Assembly (NCBI RefSeq): GCF_032670585.1
Contig: NZ_JAVQHL010000005.1
Location: forward strand, 1-64,000
DNA length: 64,000 nt
Direction: 5' to 3'
Origin: Ostreiculturibacter nitratireducens
GTDB lineage: Bacteria > Pseudomonadota > Alphaproteobacteria > Rhodobacterales > Rhodobacteraceae
In this document: positions 1-8,970 of the stretch, piece by piece
Numbering within the stretch: the first letter of the stretch is position 1
Layout of the letters: every line of letters begins with the position of its first letter
Position numbers and translations under genes: made by a program
The notes under the pieces: generated by a model
The model's database searches: none
What the model saw: only the letters and a program-made list of their open reading frames with translations
Told to the model about the DNA's origin: nothing

Positions 1-90
1 CGAGAGCGGGAACCGGACATACATCATCACCGCCAGGCGGATGATCTCGGGGCTGGTCTTGAACCACTTGAACGGGCTGGCTTTGGTCAT
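1..90 (-). CDS. IS6-family transposase, N-terminal 30 residues (runs off the window edge)
   Basis: Reading leftwards from an ATG at 88-90, the frame stays open to the window edge and encodes a start with the motif SPFKWFKTSPEII followed by a hydrophobic stretch and VRFPLS. This is the typical beginning of IS6/IS26-type DDE transposases, which cut and join insertion-sequence ends during cointegrate formation. The catalytic domain lies outside the window, so completeness cannot be judged. The insertion lies at the border of an accessory region that holds a truncated gene and a palindrome, which fits recent rearrangement. Confidence 0.8.
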   Translation of the reverse strand, partial: MTKASPFKWFKTSPEIIRLAVMMYVRFPLS

Positions 91-335
91 GCCGAGACGC
101 TACCGAGCCCCCTGCCCCGCCTCAAGCATGGTTTCTTTGACAGTACCCTGATGGCGAGTTTCTGAGCTGCAAATCTGCCGCTACTGCGCAGAAAACCCGA
201 GAGAACTGGCGGGAAGCTAGGCGGCAGGCCGGCAGTCGAGGTGGAAAACGCAGCGGCGAAGTTCGGAAAAACAGAGGGTTAGCTGAAGCAATTGGTTCTG
301 GAAACACGCAGCATAAGACAGGACAGGAAACGACA
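91..335. other. IS flank, no gene recognised
   Basis: This stretch between the transposase start and the palindrome should include the terminal inverted repeat of the IS6-family element. I could not fix that repeat because the other end of the element is off the window. The only long frame here (minus strand, 122-361) is Pro/Arg/Ser-rich and resembles no family I know, so I treat it as non-coding. Confidence 0.4.
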
Positions 336-383
336 GGAGAGATAAGTCCTCTCCGCCTCACGGCGGAGAGGACTTATCTCTCC
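336..383. repeat. perfect 22-bp inverted repeat with 4-nt loop
   Basis: Positions 336-357 are the exact reverse complement of 362-383, with TCAC between them. The arms contain the core GATAAGTCCTCTCCGCC. No T-run follows on either strand, so it is not a standard intrinsic terminator. It lies exactly where a coding remnant begins, between an IS element and broken DNA. It could be two abutted IS ends, a recombination scar or a hairpin target. Confidence 0.85.
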
Positions 384-544
384 ATGGCGAACTGGCCGAC
401 CGCGAGCGCGAGATTGCCCAGCGCCGTGAGGCTCAGAGGCTAGCGGCCGAGGCCGACGAGCCAGGTGACGCTTGGGTTAAGCCTACGCTCGCAGAACATC
501 AGAGAAATGCGCTCGGACCGGGCCTGTCGGTCATCCACGAATAA
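362..544 (+). pseudogene. 3' remnant of a truncated gene
   Basis: A frame open from inside the palindrome to a TAA at 542-544 encodes about 60 residues with a charged helical segment (ELADREREIAQRREAQRL) and the ending GLSVIHE. Composition is coding-like, but there is no start codon with a ribosome site. The 5' part has been lost at the palindrome/IS junction. The helical, Arg/Glu-rich tail is reminiscent of the C-termini of mobilisation or plasmid proteins. That is only a guess. Confidence 0.4.
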
Positions 545-655
545 ACGAAACGTAAGCGCATGGAATTGCGCAGGCAAATGGCTCTCGGGATGTCAAACAG
601 TGGTCAGCGGAGTTCCTGCACCTCTCCGCTCGGACTTGTATTAGGCTGCCCCGGC

Positions 656-1561
656 CTAGCTCTCTAACCGGCTGCGAGCGAGCTCGACGACAGCTTCCGT
701 GACAATGCGAACTGCATCGCCCTCCAGGTCATGCCCCATACCCGGCACCTCCAGCAAGCGCGCCCCGCGAATGCGACGGGCCAGGTCGCGTCCGTGCAAG
801 GGCGGAAAAATCGTGTCGTCCATGCCCTGCACAACGAGCGCAGGCCGGCGAACCTGAACCGGAAACGCATCACCAAGAAAAGCATGAAGAAGTGCCGCCG
901 ATTGCCGCGCCGCTCCGGCCGGGTCGTAGCAGCGATCGAAGCAGGCAGCCGCAAGAGCGCGCCTTTCGGCAACGTCGAACGGATAAGCCGGGCTCGCATA
1001 GAGGCGGTCGGTTTCGACCGAGGCATCTAGCAGAGCATCGCGATCGACCGGTGTGCCGGATGGACCGGCCGAAAATAGGAGGTCTTCGATGTTGGGGGGC
1101 AGCGGCCAAAGCTCGGAGGCCGCACTCGTGGACACCAGTAGCGAAACGCTCGTCACCCTCTCTGGGTATCTCGCCGCGAGCGCCTGCGCCACCAAGCCGC
1201 CCATCGAGCGCCCCACGATGTGGGCATTCTCGAGCCCCAGTGCGTCTAGCACGCCGGCAACGTCGTCTGCCATGTCGAGCACGGTGTAAGGCACGTCAGA
1301 TGGCCCAAGGGTGGCAGCTGAACGCAGGCGTCGGAGATCGGGCACCCCAAGGTGCTTGAGCTTGGTACTGAGACCTGCATCGCGGTTGTCCATCGTGACA
1401 ACGCGAAACCCCCGCAACGTCAGTGCCTCGACAAACCCGGACGACCAAGAAATCCGCTGCGATCCAAGGCCACACAGGAGAAGCATCGCCTCACCAGAGG
1501 GATCGCCGAAGCTTTCCGTATCAAACGTCAGGCCATTAGCATCGAGGGTCACGGCGGTCAT
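656..1561 (-). CDS. alpha/beta hydrolase
   Basis: This 301-residue alpha/beta-hydrolase-fold enzyme probably cleaves an ester, lactone or related bond in the cytoplasm. The nucleophile elbow is GRSMGG with Ser119; candidate acid and base are Asp248/249 (MDDTIFPP) and His277 (GMGHD). A conserved strand-turn DNRDAGLS follows the second strand, as in many esterases and aclacinomycin-methylesterase-like enzymes. Its ATG overlaps the stop of the upstream MBL-fold gene (1558-1561), so the two are translationally coupled, and both lie downstream of the peptide-type ABC transporter genes on the same strand. It may act on the imported substrate. The exact substrate cannot be read from the sequence. 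Confidence 0.85.
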   Translation of the reverse strand: MTAVTLDANGLTFDTESFGDPSGEAMLLLCGLGSQRISWSSGFVEALTLRGFRVVTMDNRDAGLSTKLKHLGVPDLRRLRSAATLGPSDVPYTVLDMADDVAGVLDALGLENAHIVGRSMGGLVAQALAARYPERVTSVSLLVSTSAASELWPLPPNIEDLLFSAGPSGTPVDRDALLDASVETDRLYASPAYPFDVAERRALAAACFDRCYDPAGAARQSAALLHAFLGDAFPVQVRRPALVVQGMDDTIFPPLHGRDLARRIRGARLLEVPGMGHDLEGDAVRIVTEAVVELARSRLES

Positions 1562-2502
1562 GACGCAGCCTCCGGAAGACCGCCCGCTGTCCTTCCGCCG
1601 CCTGAAGCCAGGCCGTCAAAAACGCCAAAACCGCTGCAATATGGAATTTCAAGGGGCTCGCAGACGGGAAGGTCCCGCGCGAACCCGGCGAGAATGCCAT
1701 CGATGTTCCCACGCGGAAACACCGGGCCAAGCCAGGCGTCGTGGTGACAGAAGATGACGCGTTTGAGTCCGAGGGCTCGGGCCTCCGAGACGAGAAACTC
1801 GTTGGTCGACCCTTGGGCCGCTTCGCCGTCGATATTTGGACGGCCGGACGTCGCAAGGATTCCGACGTCAGCCCGGATCCCGCGCATGATACCGCTCCAA
1901 TGGCCGGGTGTATCTTTGAAGAACAGGCGCCCTTCCGGTGTCTGGACCACGAAACACAAGACCCCGCCATCACCGCGCCCGCCCTGATTGCTCAGATCCA
2001 TGTGCGATCGAAGGTCCGCGCTGAACTCCGCAAGGCCCGCGATCGCATGCATCTCGGCTGCGCGGCGGTCAAAATAGTCGACATGCTGGTCGCCCAGACA
2101 GCAGAAATCGGGATCCTGATCGTTGTATCCAGCCCAAATACAGGAGTGCAGCGCAGGGTATACCTCGACCGACACATCCTTGGAGAGACGAAGGGTCTCG
2201 CCACCAGAGACCGGGAGCAGCTGCGCCTCGGGAACGCCTTGGGCCGCAAGGATGCGCACCGTTTCGTAGGATCCCACGACCCTCGCGCCAGTCCTTTTGG
2301 CGATACGCTCCGCCCCCCAGATGTGGTCGAAGTGGCTATGGCCGATCAGAATGGCGTCGCAGGCAGCAATCTGGTCGGCACGTGCGCCCGGCGGCCCCTC
2401 CGCGCCCGCGACACGGTCGACATAGGCATCTAGGAAGATGGTGATGGCGCCAGCCCTCAGCCGGAATGTGGCACATCCGTACCAGTCAAGTGTCGATCGC
2501 AT
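1558..2502 (-). CDS. MBL-fold metallo-hydrolase (UlaG-like)
   Basis: This is a 314-residue metallo-beta-lactamase-fold protein with the metal-binding motif HSHFDH at residues 55-60 and later His/Asp ligands (for example GDQHVDYF). The start chosen is the ATG at 2502, because AAGAGGAT lies just upstream and the product then begins with the usual strand RSTLDWYGCATFRL; a longer in-frame start at 2592 adds 30 unlikely residues. The opening WYGCATF/HSHFDH layout is that of the UlaG subgroup, some of which are lactonases. It overlaps the hydrolase gene by 4 nt. In a sugar-acid pathway it could open a lactone, which is inference. Confidence 0.85.
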   Translation of the reverse strand: MRSTLDWYGCATFRLRAGAITIFLDAYVDRVAGAEGPPGARADQIAACDAILIGHSHFDHIWGAERIAKRTGARVVGSYETVRILAAQGVPEAQLLPVSGGETLRLSKDVSVEVYPALHSCIWAGYNDQDPDFCCLGDQHVDYFDRRAAEMHAIAGLAEFSADLRSHMDLSNQGGRGDGGVLCFVVQTPEGRLFFKDTPGHWSGIMRGIRADVGILATSGRPNIDGEAAQGSTNEFLVSEARALGLKRVIFCHHDAWLGPVFPRGNIDGILAGFARDLPVCEPLEIPYCSGFGVFDGLASGGGRTAGGLPEAAS

Positions 2503-2702
2503 TGCCAATCCTCTTGAGGGCCTGCTGCCGGCACGCGTCCGGCAGGAGATACGCAAGCGTGCCGCGGAATTCCCCCACAATCGGCGAGACACTCTTACGC
2601 GCAGCGGCTAACTGCCCGGCGCAAGGCATACGGCAAACAAAGCCGCGCTGGGGCGAGGCGGCACCCGCCGAGGTTCCGATAACCGTCGACGTGAGCATCG
2701 GC

Positions 2703-4346
2703 TCAACGCCCAGCGCGCGCCGCGCGTTCATTTAGAATCCGGGTGAGCCAGTCGGGATCCATTTCTGGGACTGACGATAGCAGGAGCTCCGTGTAGGGAT
2801 CGTGCGGCGGCTGGAACATCTCGTCCTTCGGACCCTTCTCGACCACACGGCCATTCTGCATAACCACAACCTCGTCAGCGATGGCGCGTACTGTTGCGAG
2901 GTCATGAGTGATGAACATGTAGGCGAGGTCGAATTCGCCCTGCAGTCGGTCGAGCAGCTTCAGGATGCCCTCGGCCACAAGCTGATCCAAGGCCGAAGTC
3001 ACCTCATCGCAAATGATGAACTGCGGCTCGGCCGCGAGTGCGCGGGCAATGCCGACGCGCTGCTTCTGGCCACCAGACAGCTCTGACGGGAGTCGGTCGA
3101 TGTATTCGTCGGGTTCAAGCTCGATCAGGCGAAGTAGGTCTCGCGTGCGTTCGGTCAGCGCCCTACCCTTCAACCCAAGATACATCTGCGCTGGGCGCCC
3201 AATGAGCTCGCGCAGGCGCAGCTTGGGATTCAGCGCCGTGTCTGCCATTTGGTAGATCATCTGCGCTTGGCGCAACTGGTCCCGGCTGCGTCGCCGGTAG
3301 TCTGGCGGCAGGGACTCTCCGGCGAAAAGGACCTCGCCCTTGCGCGGCGGTAGGAGCCCGGTGATTACCCGCGCCGCGGTTGACTTGCCTGAGCCGCTTT
3401 CGCCAACAACGGCAACCGTTCGCCGCTTGTGGATGTCGAAACTGATGTCCTTCAGCACATCGACAGCGCCGTATCCTGCCGTTACATCCTTGATCGAGAC
3501 GATAGGCACAGCGCCTGCGTTAGCCGGCGGACGGTTTGGGCGTGCGTAGCTGCGAACGGCCCAGAGGGTCTTGGTGTAATCCTCAGTAGGGCTTTCGAGC
3601 ATTACGCGGGTGTCGGCCTCCTCGACCTCGCGCCCCCGGAGCAGAACCTTGATCCTGTCGGCCATCTGCGCCACCACGGCGAGGTCGTGCGTAATATAGA
3701 TCGCAGCGGTGTCGAACTGGGCGACGATGTCGCGGATTGCCGCCAGCACCTCGATCTGGGTGGTCACGTCAAGGGCCGTCGTAGGCTCGTCGAAGATGAT
3801 CAGATCGGGCCGGCATGACATGGCCATTGCCGTCATCGCCCGCTGGAGCTGCCCACCCGAGACCTGGTGAGGATAGCGAAAGCCGATCTCCTCTGGGTTT
3901 GGAAGCCGCATTCGCCGATAAAGCTCGATTGCATCTCGCTCTGCATCGGCACGGCTCATGACGCCGTGCTGAACGGGCATTTCGCAATATTGGTCGATGA
4001 GCTTGTGTGCGGGATTGAAGCTCGCCGCCGCCGATTGCGCGACATAGGCGATACGCCTGCCTCTAAGGGCGCGCTTCTCCGCTTCGGACGCCGTCATGAG
4101 GTCGATACCGTCGAAGTCAATCGCGCCACCAGAGATGCGGCAGCCGTCACGGGTGAAACCCATGGCAGCAAGACCGAGGGTCGATTTCCCGGCCCCCGAC
4201 TCGCCGATCAGCCCGAGGACCTCACCCTTGTTGAGAGCGAGATCGACGCCCCTTATGATCGGCGACCATGTCTCACCGGACCGGCCTTCGATCTGGATAT
4301 CGCGCATGGTCAGCAGGACTGGCTTGGCGTGCATGCGGTCATCCAT
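2703..4346 (-). CDS. dipeptide/oligopeptide-type ABC transporter, fused double ATPase (DppD-DppF)
   Basis: This 547-residue cytoplasmic protein contains two complete ABC cassettes in tandem. Cassette 1 has Walker A GESGAGKST (48-56), signature VSGGQLQR and Walker B LIIFDEPTTALD. Cassette 2 has GESGSGKST, LSGGQKQR and FIICDEVTSALD. This is a natural DppD-DppF (OppD-OppF) fusion, so it likely powers the adjacent OppB/OppC pair without a second ATPase gene. The ATG at 4346 has GGAGTG upstream and lies 4 nt past the oppC stop. The solute-binding partner is probably the gene at 12.4-14.0 kb. Confidence 0.92.
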   Translation of the reverse strand: MDDRMHAKPVLLTMRDIQIEGRSGETWSPIIRGVDLALNKGEVLGLIGESGAGKSTLGLAAMGFTRDGCRISGGAIDFDGIDLMTASEAEKRALRGRRIAYVAQSAAASFNPAHKLIDQYCEMPVQHGVMSRADAERDAIELYRRMRLPNPEEIGFRYPHQVSGGQLQRAMTAMAMSCRPDLIIFDEPTTALDVTTQIEVLAAIRDIVAQFDTAAIYITHDLAVVAQMADRIKVLLRGREVEEADTRVMLESPTEDYTKTLWAVRSYARPNRPPANAGAVPIVSIKDVTAGYGAVDVLKDISFDIHKRRTVAVVGESGSGKSTAARVITGLLPPRKGEVLFAGESLPPDYRRRSRDQLRQAQMIYQMADTALNPKLRLRELIGRPAQMYLGLKGRALTERTRDLLRLIELEPDEYIDRLPSELSGGQKQRVGIARALAAEPQFIICDEVTSALDQLVAEGILKLLDRLQGEFDLAYMFITHDLATVRAIADEVVVMQNGRVVEKGPKDEMFQPPHDPYTELLLSSVPEMDPDWLTRILNERAARAGR

Positions 4347-4350
4347 CGCG

Positions 4351-5274
4351 TCACTCCTTCAACCCGCTAGCGCGGTAAAGCATCCAGTCCACGACGAAGT
4401 TGACCGCTACCGTCAGGAGGGCGATCGCGCCGGCAGGCAGAAGCGGCGTAATATCGCCAAAAGTGATCAGCGTAGCATTCTCGCGCACCATCGAGCCCCA
4501 GTCTGCCGTAGGCGGCTGGATGCCGACCCCGAGGAACGAGAGCGCAGAGATCGTCAGGAACACGAAGCAGAAGCGGAGCCCAAACTCCGCGACCAGAGGC
4601 GCCATAGCATTCGGGAGGATCTCCCGCGCTATAAGGCGCCAGAGCCCCTCGCCCCTTAACCTGGCGGCCTCGATGTAATCCATCACCACGATGTTCTGTG
4701 CGACCGAGCGCGCTAGCCGGAACACCCGCGTGGAATCGATTGTCGCGATCACCAGGACCAGGGTGACGACCGACGTTCCAAAGATGGTCAACAGGAGGAG
4801 AGAGAAGATCAGTGAAGGGATTGCCATCAGGATGTCGACCAGCCGGCTCAGCACCTGGTCGAGCCAACCGCCCACCGTTGCCGCGAGCAGCCCCAGTGAT
4901 GCGCCCAGCGTGAAGGCCAGCGCGGTCGTGGCAAAGGCGATGCCGACCGTGTTGCGTGCTCCGTAGACCAGGCGTGTAAACATATCCCGGCCGAGGTTGT
5001 CGGTGCCGAGGAGATGCGTCGAATCCCAAGGCAGGAACTGTGCGCCTACCACCTCCCGCTCGGCGAACGGTGCGATCACCGGCGCAAAGACCGCAACGAG
5101 AACGTAGACAAGGATCACAAGCATGCCGAAGCCCGCAGTCAACGGAGCCGTCCTGAACACTCGCGCGGCCGACCCGCGCGCAACCTTGACTACGAGGCCG
5201 CGGAAGAGCCAGCCGGCTCCCATCGCGGTGGCGGCCACGACGGCAATCCAAAGCAAGGCGATCAGAATGTTCAT
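4351..5274 (-). CDS. ABC transporter permease, DppC/OppC type
   Basis: This 307-residue inner-membrane permease has an N-terminal TM segment, a periplasmic stretch with the family motif LLGTDNLGRDMFTRLVYG, and the EAA loop region EAARLRGEGLWRLIAREILPN that contacts the ATPase. It ends with the ATADWGSM-like motif PPTADWGSM characteristic of OppC. The start at 5274 is preferred over 5337 because GAGGTG precedes it and the longer form adds a non-family leader. The N-terminus has an additional hydrophobic helix (about residues 1-25) before the usual one. Its ribosome site overlaps the oppB stop codon, which indicates a tight operon. Confidence 0.9.
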   Translation of the reverse strand: MNILIALLWIAVVAATAMGAGWLFRGLVVKVARGSAARVFRTAPLTAGFGMLVILVYVLVAVFAPVIAPFAEREVVGAQFLPWDSTHLLGTDNLGRDMFTRLVYGARNTVGIAFATTALAFTLGASLGLLAATVGGWLDQVLSRLVDILMAIPSLIFSLLLLTIFGTSVVTLVLVIATIDSTRVFRLARSVAQNIVVMDYIEAARLRGEGLWRLIAREILPNAMAPLVAEFGLRFCFVFLTISALSFLGVGIQPPTADWGSMVRENATLITFGDITPLLPAGAIALLTVAVNFVVDWMLYRASGLKE

Positions 5275-5284
5275 GCCATTCACC

Positions 5285-6238
5285 TCACTTGCGATGTATG
5301 AGCCGCGGATTCGACAGCGTCGAAAGCACGTCGGCAAGCAGGTTGAGAAGCACGTAGGCAGTCGCGAAGATCAGCGAGACCGCCTGGACGACGGGGATGT
5401 CACGCTTCGACACGCTGTCGACCATGAGTTGGCCGAGGCCCGGATAGACGAACACCACCTCGACGAGCACGACGCCCGTGATCAGGTAGGCGAGGTTCAG
5501 GGCCACCACGGTAATGATCGGCGCAAGCGCGTTGGGCAATGCGTGAATCAGGATGACTCGCATCGGCTTCATGCCCTTGAGCCGCGCCATTTCGATGTAG
5601 GGCGAGGCCAAGAGATTGATGATCGCCGCCCGGGTCATCCTCATCATGTGCGCGGTGACGACAAGCGTCAGCGTGAGTGCGGGCAGGAACGCGCGGTAGA
5701 GGTAGTCACCGAAACTCGTTGTGGCATCGATGCGGGCCATCGATGGAAAGACGCCCGACTGCGCGAGGACGAAGATGAGGATGTAGGCCACGAAGAATTC
5801 TGGGAACGAGATCGAGGTTAACGCGAACGCATTGGTGCTCCGGTCGAAGACCGTGTTCCGGAACAGCGCCGCGAGGATCCCCAGAGCCAGTGAAAGCGGA
5901 ACCGCGATTGCAGCGGCGTAGAGCGCAAGCGCGAGCGTGTTGCCCAGTCGCATCCCGATCAGTTCCGAGATAGGCCGTCGGCTGGCGAAGGAAGTACCGA
6001 AATCTCCCTGCAAGGCGCCCAAGAGCCAGTTCAGGTATCGGGTATGCGCCGGCAGATCGAGGCCAAGCTCGCGTCGGAACGCGGCTACCGTTTCCTCGGT
6101 CGCCGACTGCCCGAGAATGGCCTTGGCAAGATCCCCCGGCAGCATCTCGGTTGCCGAAAAGATGATGAGGGAAATGATGACGAGCGTCAGCAGTCCCAGA
6201 CCGAGACGCTTTGCCACCATCGTCCAGACCAAGGACAC
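5285..6238 (-). CDS. ABC transporter permease, DppB/OppB type
   Basis: This 317-residue permease has the OppB layout: an N-terminal TM helix, then the periplasmic motif LPGDLAKAILGQSAT with RRELGLDLP, five further TM helices and the coupling loop EMARLKGMKPMRVILIHALPN. It forms the heterodimeric channel with the OppC homologue downstream. The start is a GTG at 6236-6238 with GGGAGAG a few bases upstream. It is the first gene of the minus-strand operon oppB-oppC-oppDF-MBL-hydrolase. About 600 bp separate it from the divergent AraC-type regulator gene. Confidence 0.9.
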   Translation of the reverse strand: MSLVWTMVAKRLGLGLLTLVIISLIIFSATEMLPGDLAKAILGQSATEETVAAFRRELGLDLPAHTRYLNWLLGALQGDFGTSFASRRPISELIGMRLGNTLALALYAAAIAVPLSLALGILAALFRNTVFDRSTNAFALTSISFPEFFVAYILIFVLAQSGVFPSMARIDATTSFGDYLYRAFLPALTLTLVVTAHMMRMTRAAIINLLASPYIEMARLKGMKPMRVILIHALPNALAPIITVVALNLAYLITGVVLVEVVFVYPGLGQLMVDSVSKRDIPVVQAVSLIFATAYVLLNLLADVLSTLSNPRLIHRK

Positions 6239-6839
6239 GTCACTCTCCCATTTTCATCGCGAGCCGCATTGAGGACGGCAATGTTGGCCATTGACCGCGC
6301 GAACAGCGCGCAGGCGCGCGCTGCGGCCGTGGTGCGTGAGGATTTGCATGTTCGAAACTCGCGGATGCATGGGTATCTGCGGGCCCTCCTGGCCTTGTAA
6401 CGCGTGTGCCGCGGGCCGTGGAATTGATGCGCCTCTCACCGGCCCGGAACGAACACCGGTCCTCGAAACAGCGTGCGCTTGCAGGCCCGTCAACGATGCC
6501 ACCGCAGGCAAGCCTCGCCCGCTCGCAAATGCTAATCCACGCACCCGCCGCCACCTGCTCGGGAGAAATGGGGAGCAACCGCCCGGTCAGGCTCCTCACC
6601 GCCATCACTCCGAACACCGATCGGCTTTGGAAAATGCCCGATGCCTTTACCTTGTTCGCTATCTTCGCCCCCTAGACACGGCACGTCCAAACCGGTGGAG
6701 TCGCCGCCCCACGAACTCTCTGTCCACTAGGCCAGATCTCTAACCTTGGCCGGTGGAGCGGTCGCCTTCACAAACCATCTTGCGGGAATTTGCTCGGCAG
6801 CCTGTATTGATTTTCACCATAATTGCGTCATTATTCGGC
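6239..6839. other. divergent intergenic region, no gene recognised
   Basis: This region lies between the oppB start (minus) and the regulator start (plus). Frames of 90-150 codons occur on both strands but are Arg/Pro/Ser-rich and resemble no protein family. I expect the promoters of the transporter operon and of the regulator gene here, but no convincing -35/-10 pair stands out. If the regulator uses the earlier GTG at 6753, the last 87 bases are coding. Confidence 0.4.
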
Positions 6840-7787
6840 ATGGGCGCTCGCAGATATATCTTCTACCTGGCACCGAAGTTCTCGATGATGAGCGTGCTGT
6901 CGCTCACCGAGCCACTAAGGCAGGCCAACGAGATTTCTGGACAGCAACTCTACAATTATCACTTCGTATCCAATGCGGTCACCTGCGATGCCGTGAACGG
7001 CATGAGCGTCGCGACCGAAACGGAACTGCCGCTTGACCACAAGCTCGCCGGGGTAATCGTCTGCGCCTCGTATCAATACGACAAAGCCTACAACGAAAAG
7101 TTGGGGCACTGGCTGCGGTGGCTTGACAGGCACTCGGTGCAAATTGGCGTCACCGACGCAGGCATCTTCCCGGCTGCACGGTCCGGCATCTCTTGGACGG
7201 AACCAATGTGCGTGCACTGGCTTAGCCGACCGGCGCTCCGCGAACTCTATCCGCAACGCACAATCTCGGAACGGCTGTACGAATACGCGCCCAATCGATT
7301 TTCTTGCGCAGGCGCCACAGCCGGTCTTGATCTGATGCAACACATCATTGGCCTGCACCATGGCGATGGTTTCGCTGCACGGGTAGCCTCGCACCTGATG
7401 TTCGGCGGTGGCGTCACCCGGGAGCGGACGGCCCAGTCACCTCTGGCCGATTATGCCTCGCTGACGACCGATCAACAGGTGCGCCGGGTGCTGCAGCTCA
7501 TGGAGCAGACCTCGGGCCACCGACAGAATATCCCAGCCATGGCGGAGTCGGTCGGCCTATCGCAGTCCCAGCTCAACCGGCGCTTCAAGCGCCTGTTCGG
7601 ACAGACCGTCGCCCACGTCTATCAGGCGTGCCGACTACGCCGTGCTCATTCCCTGTTAAAATCCTGCAATCTGTCTGTCGAAGTCATTGCCTTCGAGTGC
7701 GGCTTTTCCAGCCGCTCGCAGTTTACCTCCGCTTTCAAATCCGAGTTCGGAGAGCCGCCGAGCGCCGTTCGGGGCGGCTGGAACTGA
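6840..7787 (+). CDS. GlxA-like AraC-family transcriptional regulator
   Basis: This 315-residue regulator has an N-terminal DJ-1/PfpI-like sensing domain (about 1-190) and a C-terminal AraC double helix-turn-helix (about 215-315; SLSQSQLNRRFKRLFG, then VIAFECGFSSRSQFTSAFKSEFG). The opening ARRYIFYLAPKFSMMS aligns with the usual first strand of GlxA-type proteins, so the ATG at 6840 is preferred, although it lacks a clear ribosome site; a GTG at 6753 would add 29 residues. Relatives such as GbdR and CdhR activate catabolism of quaternary amines. Its place between the transporter and the catabolic genes suggests it controls both. Confidence 0.85.
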   Translation: MGARRYIFYLAPKFSMMSVLSLTEPLRQANEISGQQLYNYHFVSNAVTCDAVNGMSVATETELPLDHKLAGVIVCASYQYDKAYNEKLGHWLRWLDRHSVQIGVTDAGIFPAARSGISWTEPMCVHWLSRPALRELYPQRTISERLYEYAPNRFSCAGATAGLDLMQHIIGLHHGDGFAARVASHLMFGGGVTRERTAQSPLADYASLTTDQQVRRVLQLMEQTSGHRQNIPAMAESVGLSQSQLNRRFKRLFGQTVAHVYQACRLRRAHSLLKSCNLSVEVIAFECGFSSRSQFTSAFKSEFGEPPSAVRGGWN

Positions 7788-8047
7788 GCAGCCTGCCGAA
7801 TTGGTGACCGCATTGACCTGCTCGCGTTTTACGACGAGCAAAAATCGCACGCTTTTGACAAAAAGAAATACAACCCCTGCAGACCCCATATGTACCATGG
7901 GCTCAAGGCTGAATTGTACGGGTGGCAAGGAAGACATCGAACGGTTCCCGACCCGAAGATCCAGCGCGACTTAAACAAAGGAGGACCGGCGGCGAGATCA
8001 AAGTGATTTCGCGGTCCGCGGCCCCTGCAATTGGACGAGAAGCTTGG

Positions 8048-8830
8048 ATGACCCTCGCACTCGGTAAGCTTTTGAGATCGCGCCTAAAAAACGACCCTAT
8101 GGTGATCGGGGCGTGGGTCGGAATTGCCCATCCAACCGTCATCGAGCTGATGGCGCGCGAGGGTTTCGGCTTCCTGCTTCTGGACGGCGAACATGCCCCG
8201 ATTCGAACCAGTGCCCTCTGCACTCTCCTTCCGCCTGCTGAACTCTTCGGGACGCCGACGGTCTTCAGGGTGCCGTCGCAGTCCACAGCGGAGATGAAGG
8301 CCGCGCTGGATGCGGGGGTCAGCGGATTGATGGTGCCGATGGTCGAGAGCGCCGACCATGCCCGCGCCATCGTTTCGGCATGCAAATACATGCCGCTCGG
8401 CAGACGGGGCGTCGGCCCCTGGCGCGCTTCCGGTTACTATGATGATTTCGAAGCCTACCTGGCTGAAGCGAACGACGCGACAACGCTGATGCTACAGCTA
8501 GAGAGCGCGGCCGGGTTGGCCAATCTCGACGAAATCACCGCGGTTGAGGGGTACGATGTGCTCTTCGTCGGACCTGCAGACCTCGCAAGTTCGCTCGGGC
8601 TGCGCGTCGGAGAATTCGATGGCCCGATGGTTGACGTGCTTCGGCAAGTCGCCGAGAGGACCCAGCAGGCGGGCAAGATCCCGGCGATAGACGCTCCTTC
8701 CGTCTCAATGATCCCCCTGCTTTCTGAAATGGGCTACGCGCTCTTCACCATCGGATCTGATATCGGGTTCATCCAATCAGCAGGGCGAAGCCTGATCCGT
8801 GAAGTGCGGTCAATGCGGGCAGGAAAGTAA
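8048..8830 (+). CDS. HpcH/HpaI-family class II aldolase
   Basis: This 260-residue enzyme should cleave a 2-keto-3-deoxy acid into pyruvate (or a related 2-oxo acid) and an aldehyde, using a divalent metal. Visible motifs are LLDGEHAP (His49 as general base), FRVPSQ (substrate-binding Arg), LQLESAAG (metal-binding Glu), VGPADLASSLG (metal-binding Asp) and the VGP-rich phosphate/carboxylate loop GRRGVGPWRAS. Length matches the family (about 255). The start at 8048 is chosen because the upstream in-frame codons give a non-family leader. It is followed by an aldehyde dehydrogenase and a dehydratase on the same strand, suggesting one pathway. The specific substrate is unknown. Confidence 0.88.
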   Translation: MTLALGKLLRSRLKNDPMVIGAWVGIAHPTVIELMAREGFGFLLLDGEHAPIRTSALCTLLPPAELFGTPTVFRVPSQSTAEMKAALDAGVSGLMVPMVESADHARAIVSACKYMPLGRRGVGPWRASGYYDDFEAYLAEANDATTLMLQLESAAGLANLDEITAVEGYDVLFVGPADLASSLGLRVGEFDGPMVDVLRQVAERTQQAGKIPAIDAPSVSMIPLLSEMGYALFTIGSDIGFIQSAGRSLIREVRSMRAGK

Positions 8831-8970
8831 GATTCATAGAATTTGCGATCAGGGACAAGGGATTTGGCGGATGGGAGCACCGTTTGAACAGCAGCCGGCA
8901 AACTGCCGATATTCGCTGTGCCGGGCCGAGCCGAAAATCTGGCGAAAAGCAATGGGCGGCATCTGAGGCA

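Noticed and set aside
122..361. 79-residue minus-strand frame next to the IS start
   Set aside because: Arg/Pro/Ser-rich, no family resemblance and it ends inside the palindrome.
336..383. Palindrome as an intrinsic terminator
   Set aside because: No U-tract on either strand and no gene ending just before it.
2486..2731. 81-residue minus-strand frame between the double ATPase and MBL genes
   Set aside because: It overlaps both neighbours, lacks a ribosome site and no family is recognisable; at most a decayed remnant.
6240..6743. Frames of 90-150 codons on both strands in the divergent spacer
   Set aside because: Composition artefacts with no conserved motif; most likely promoter DNA.
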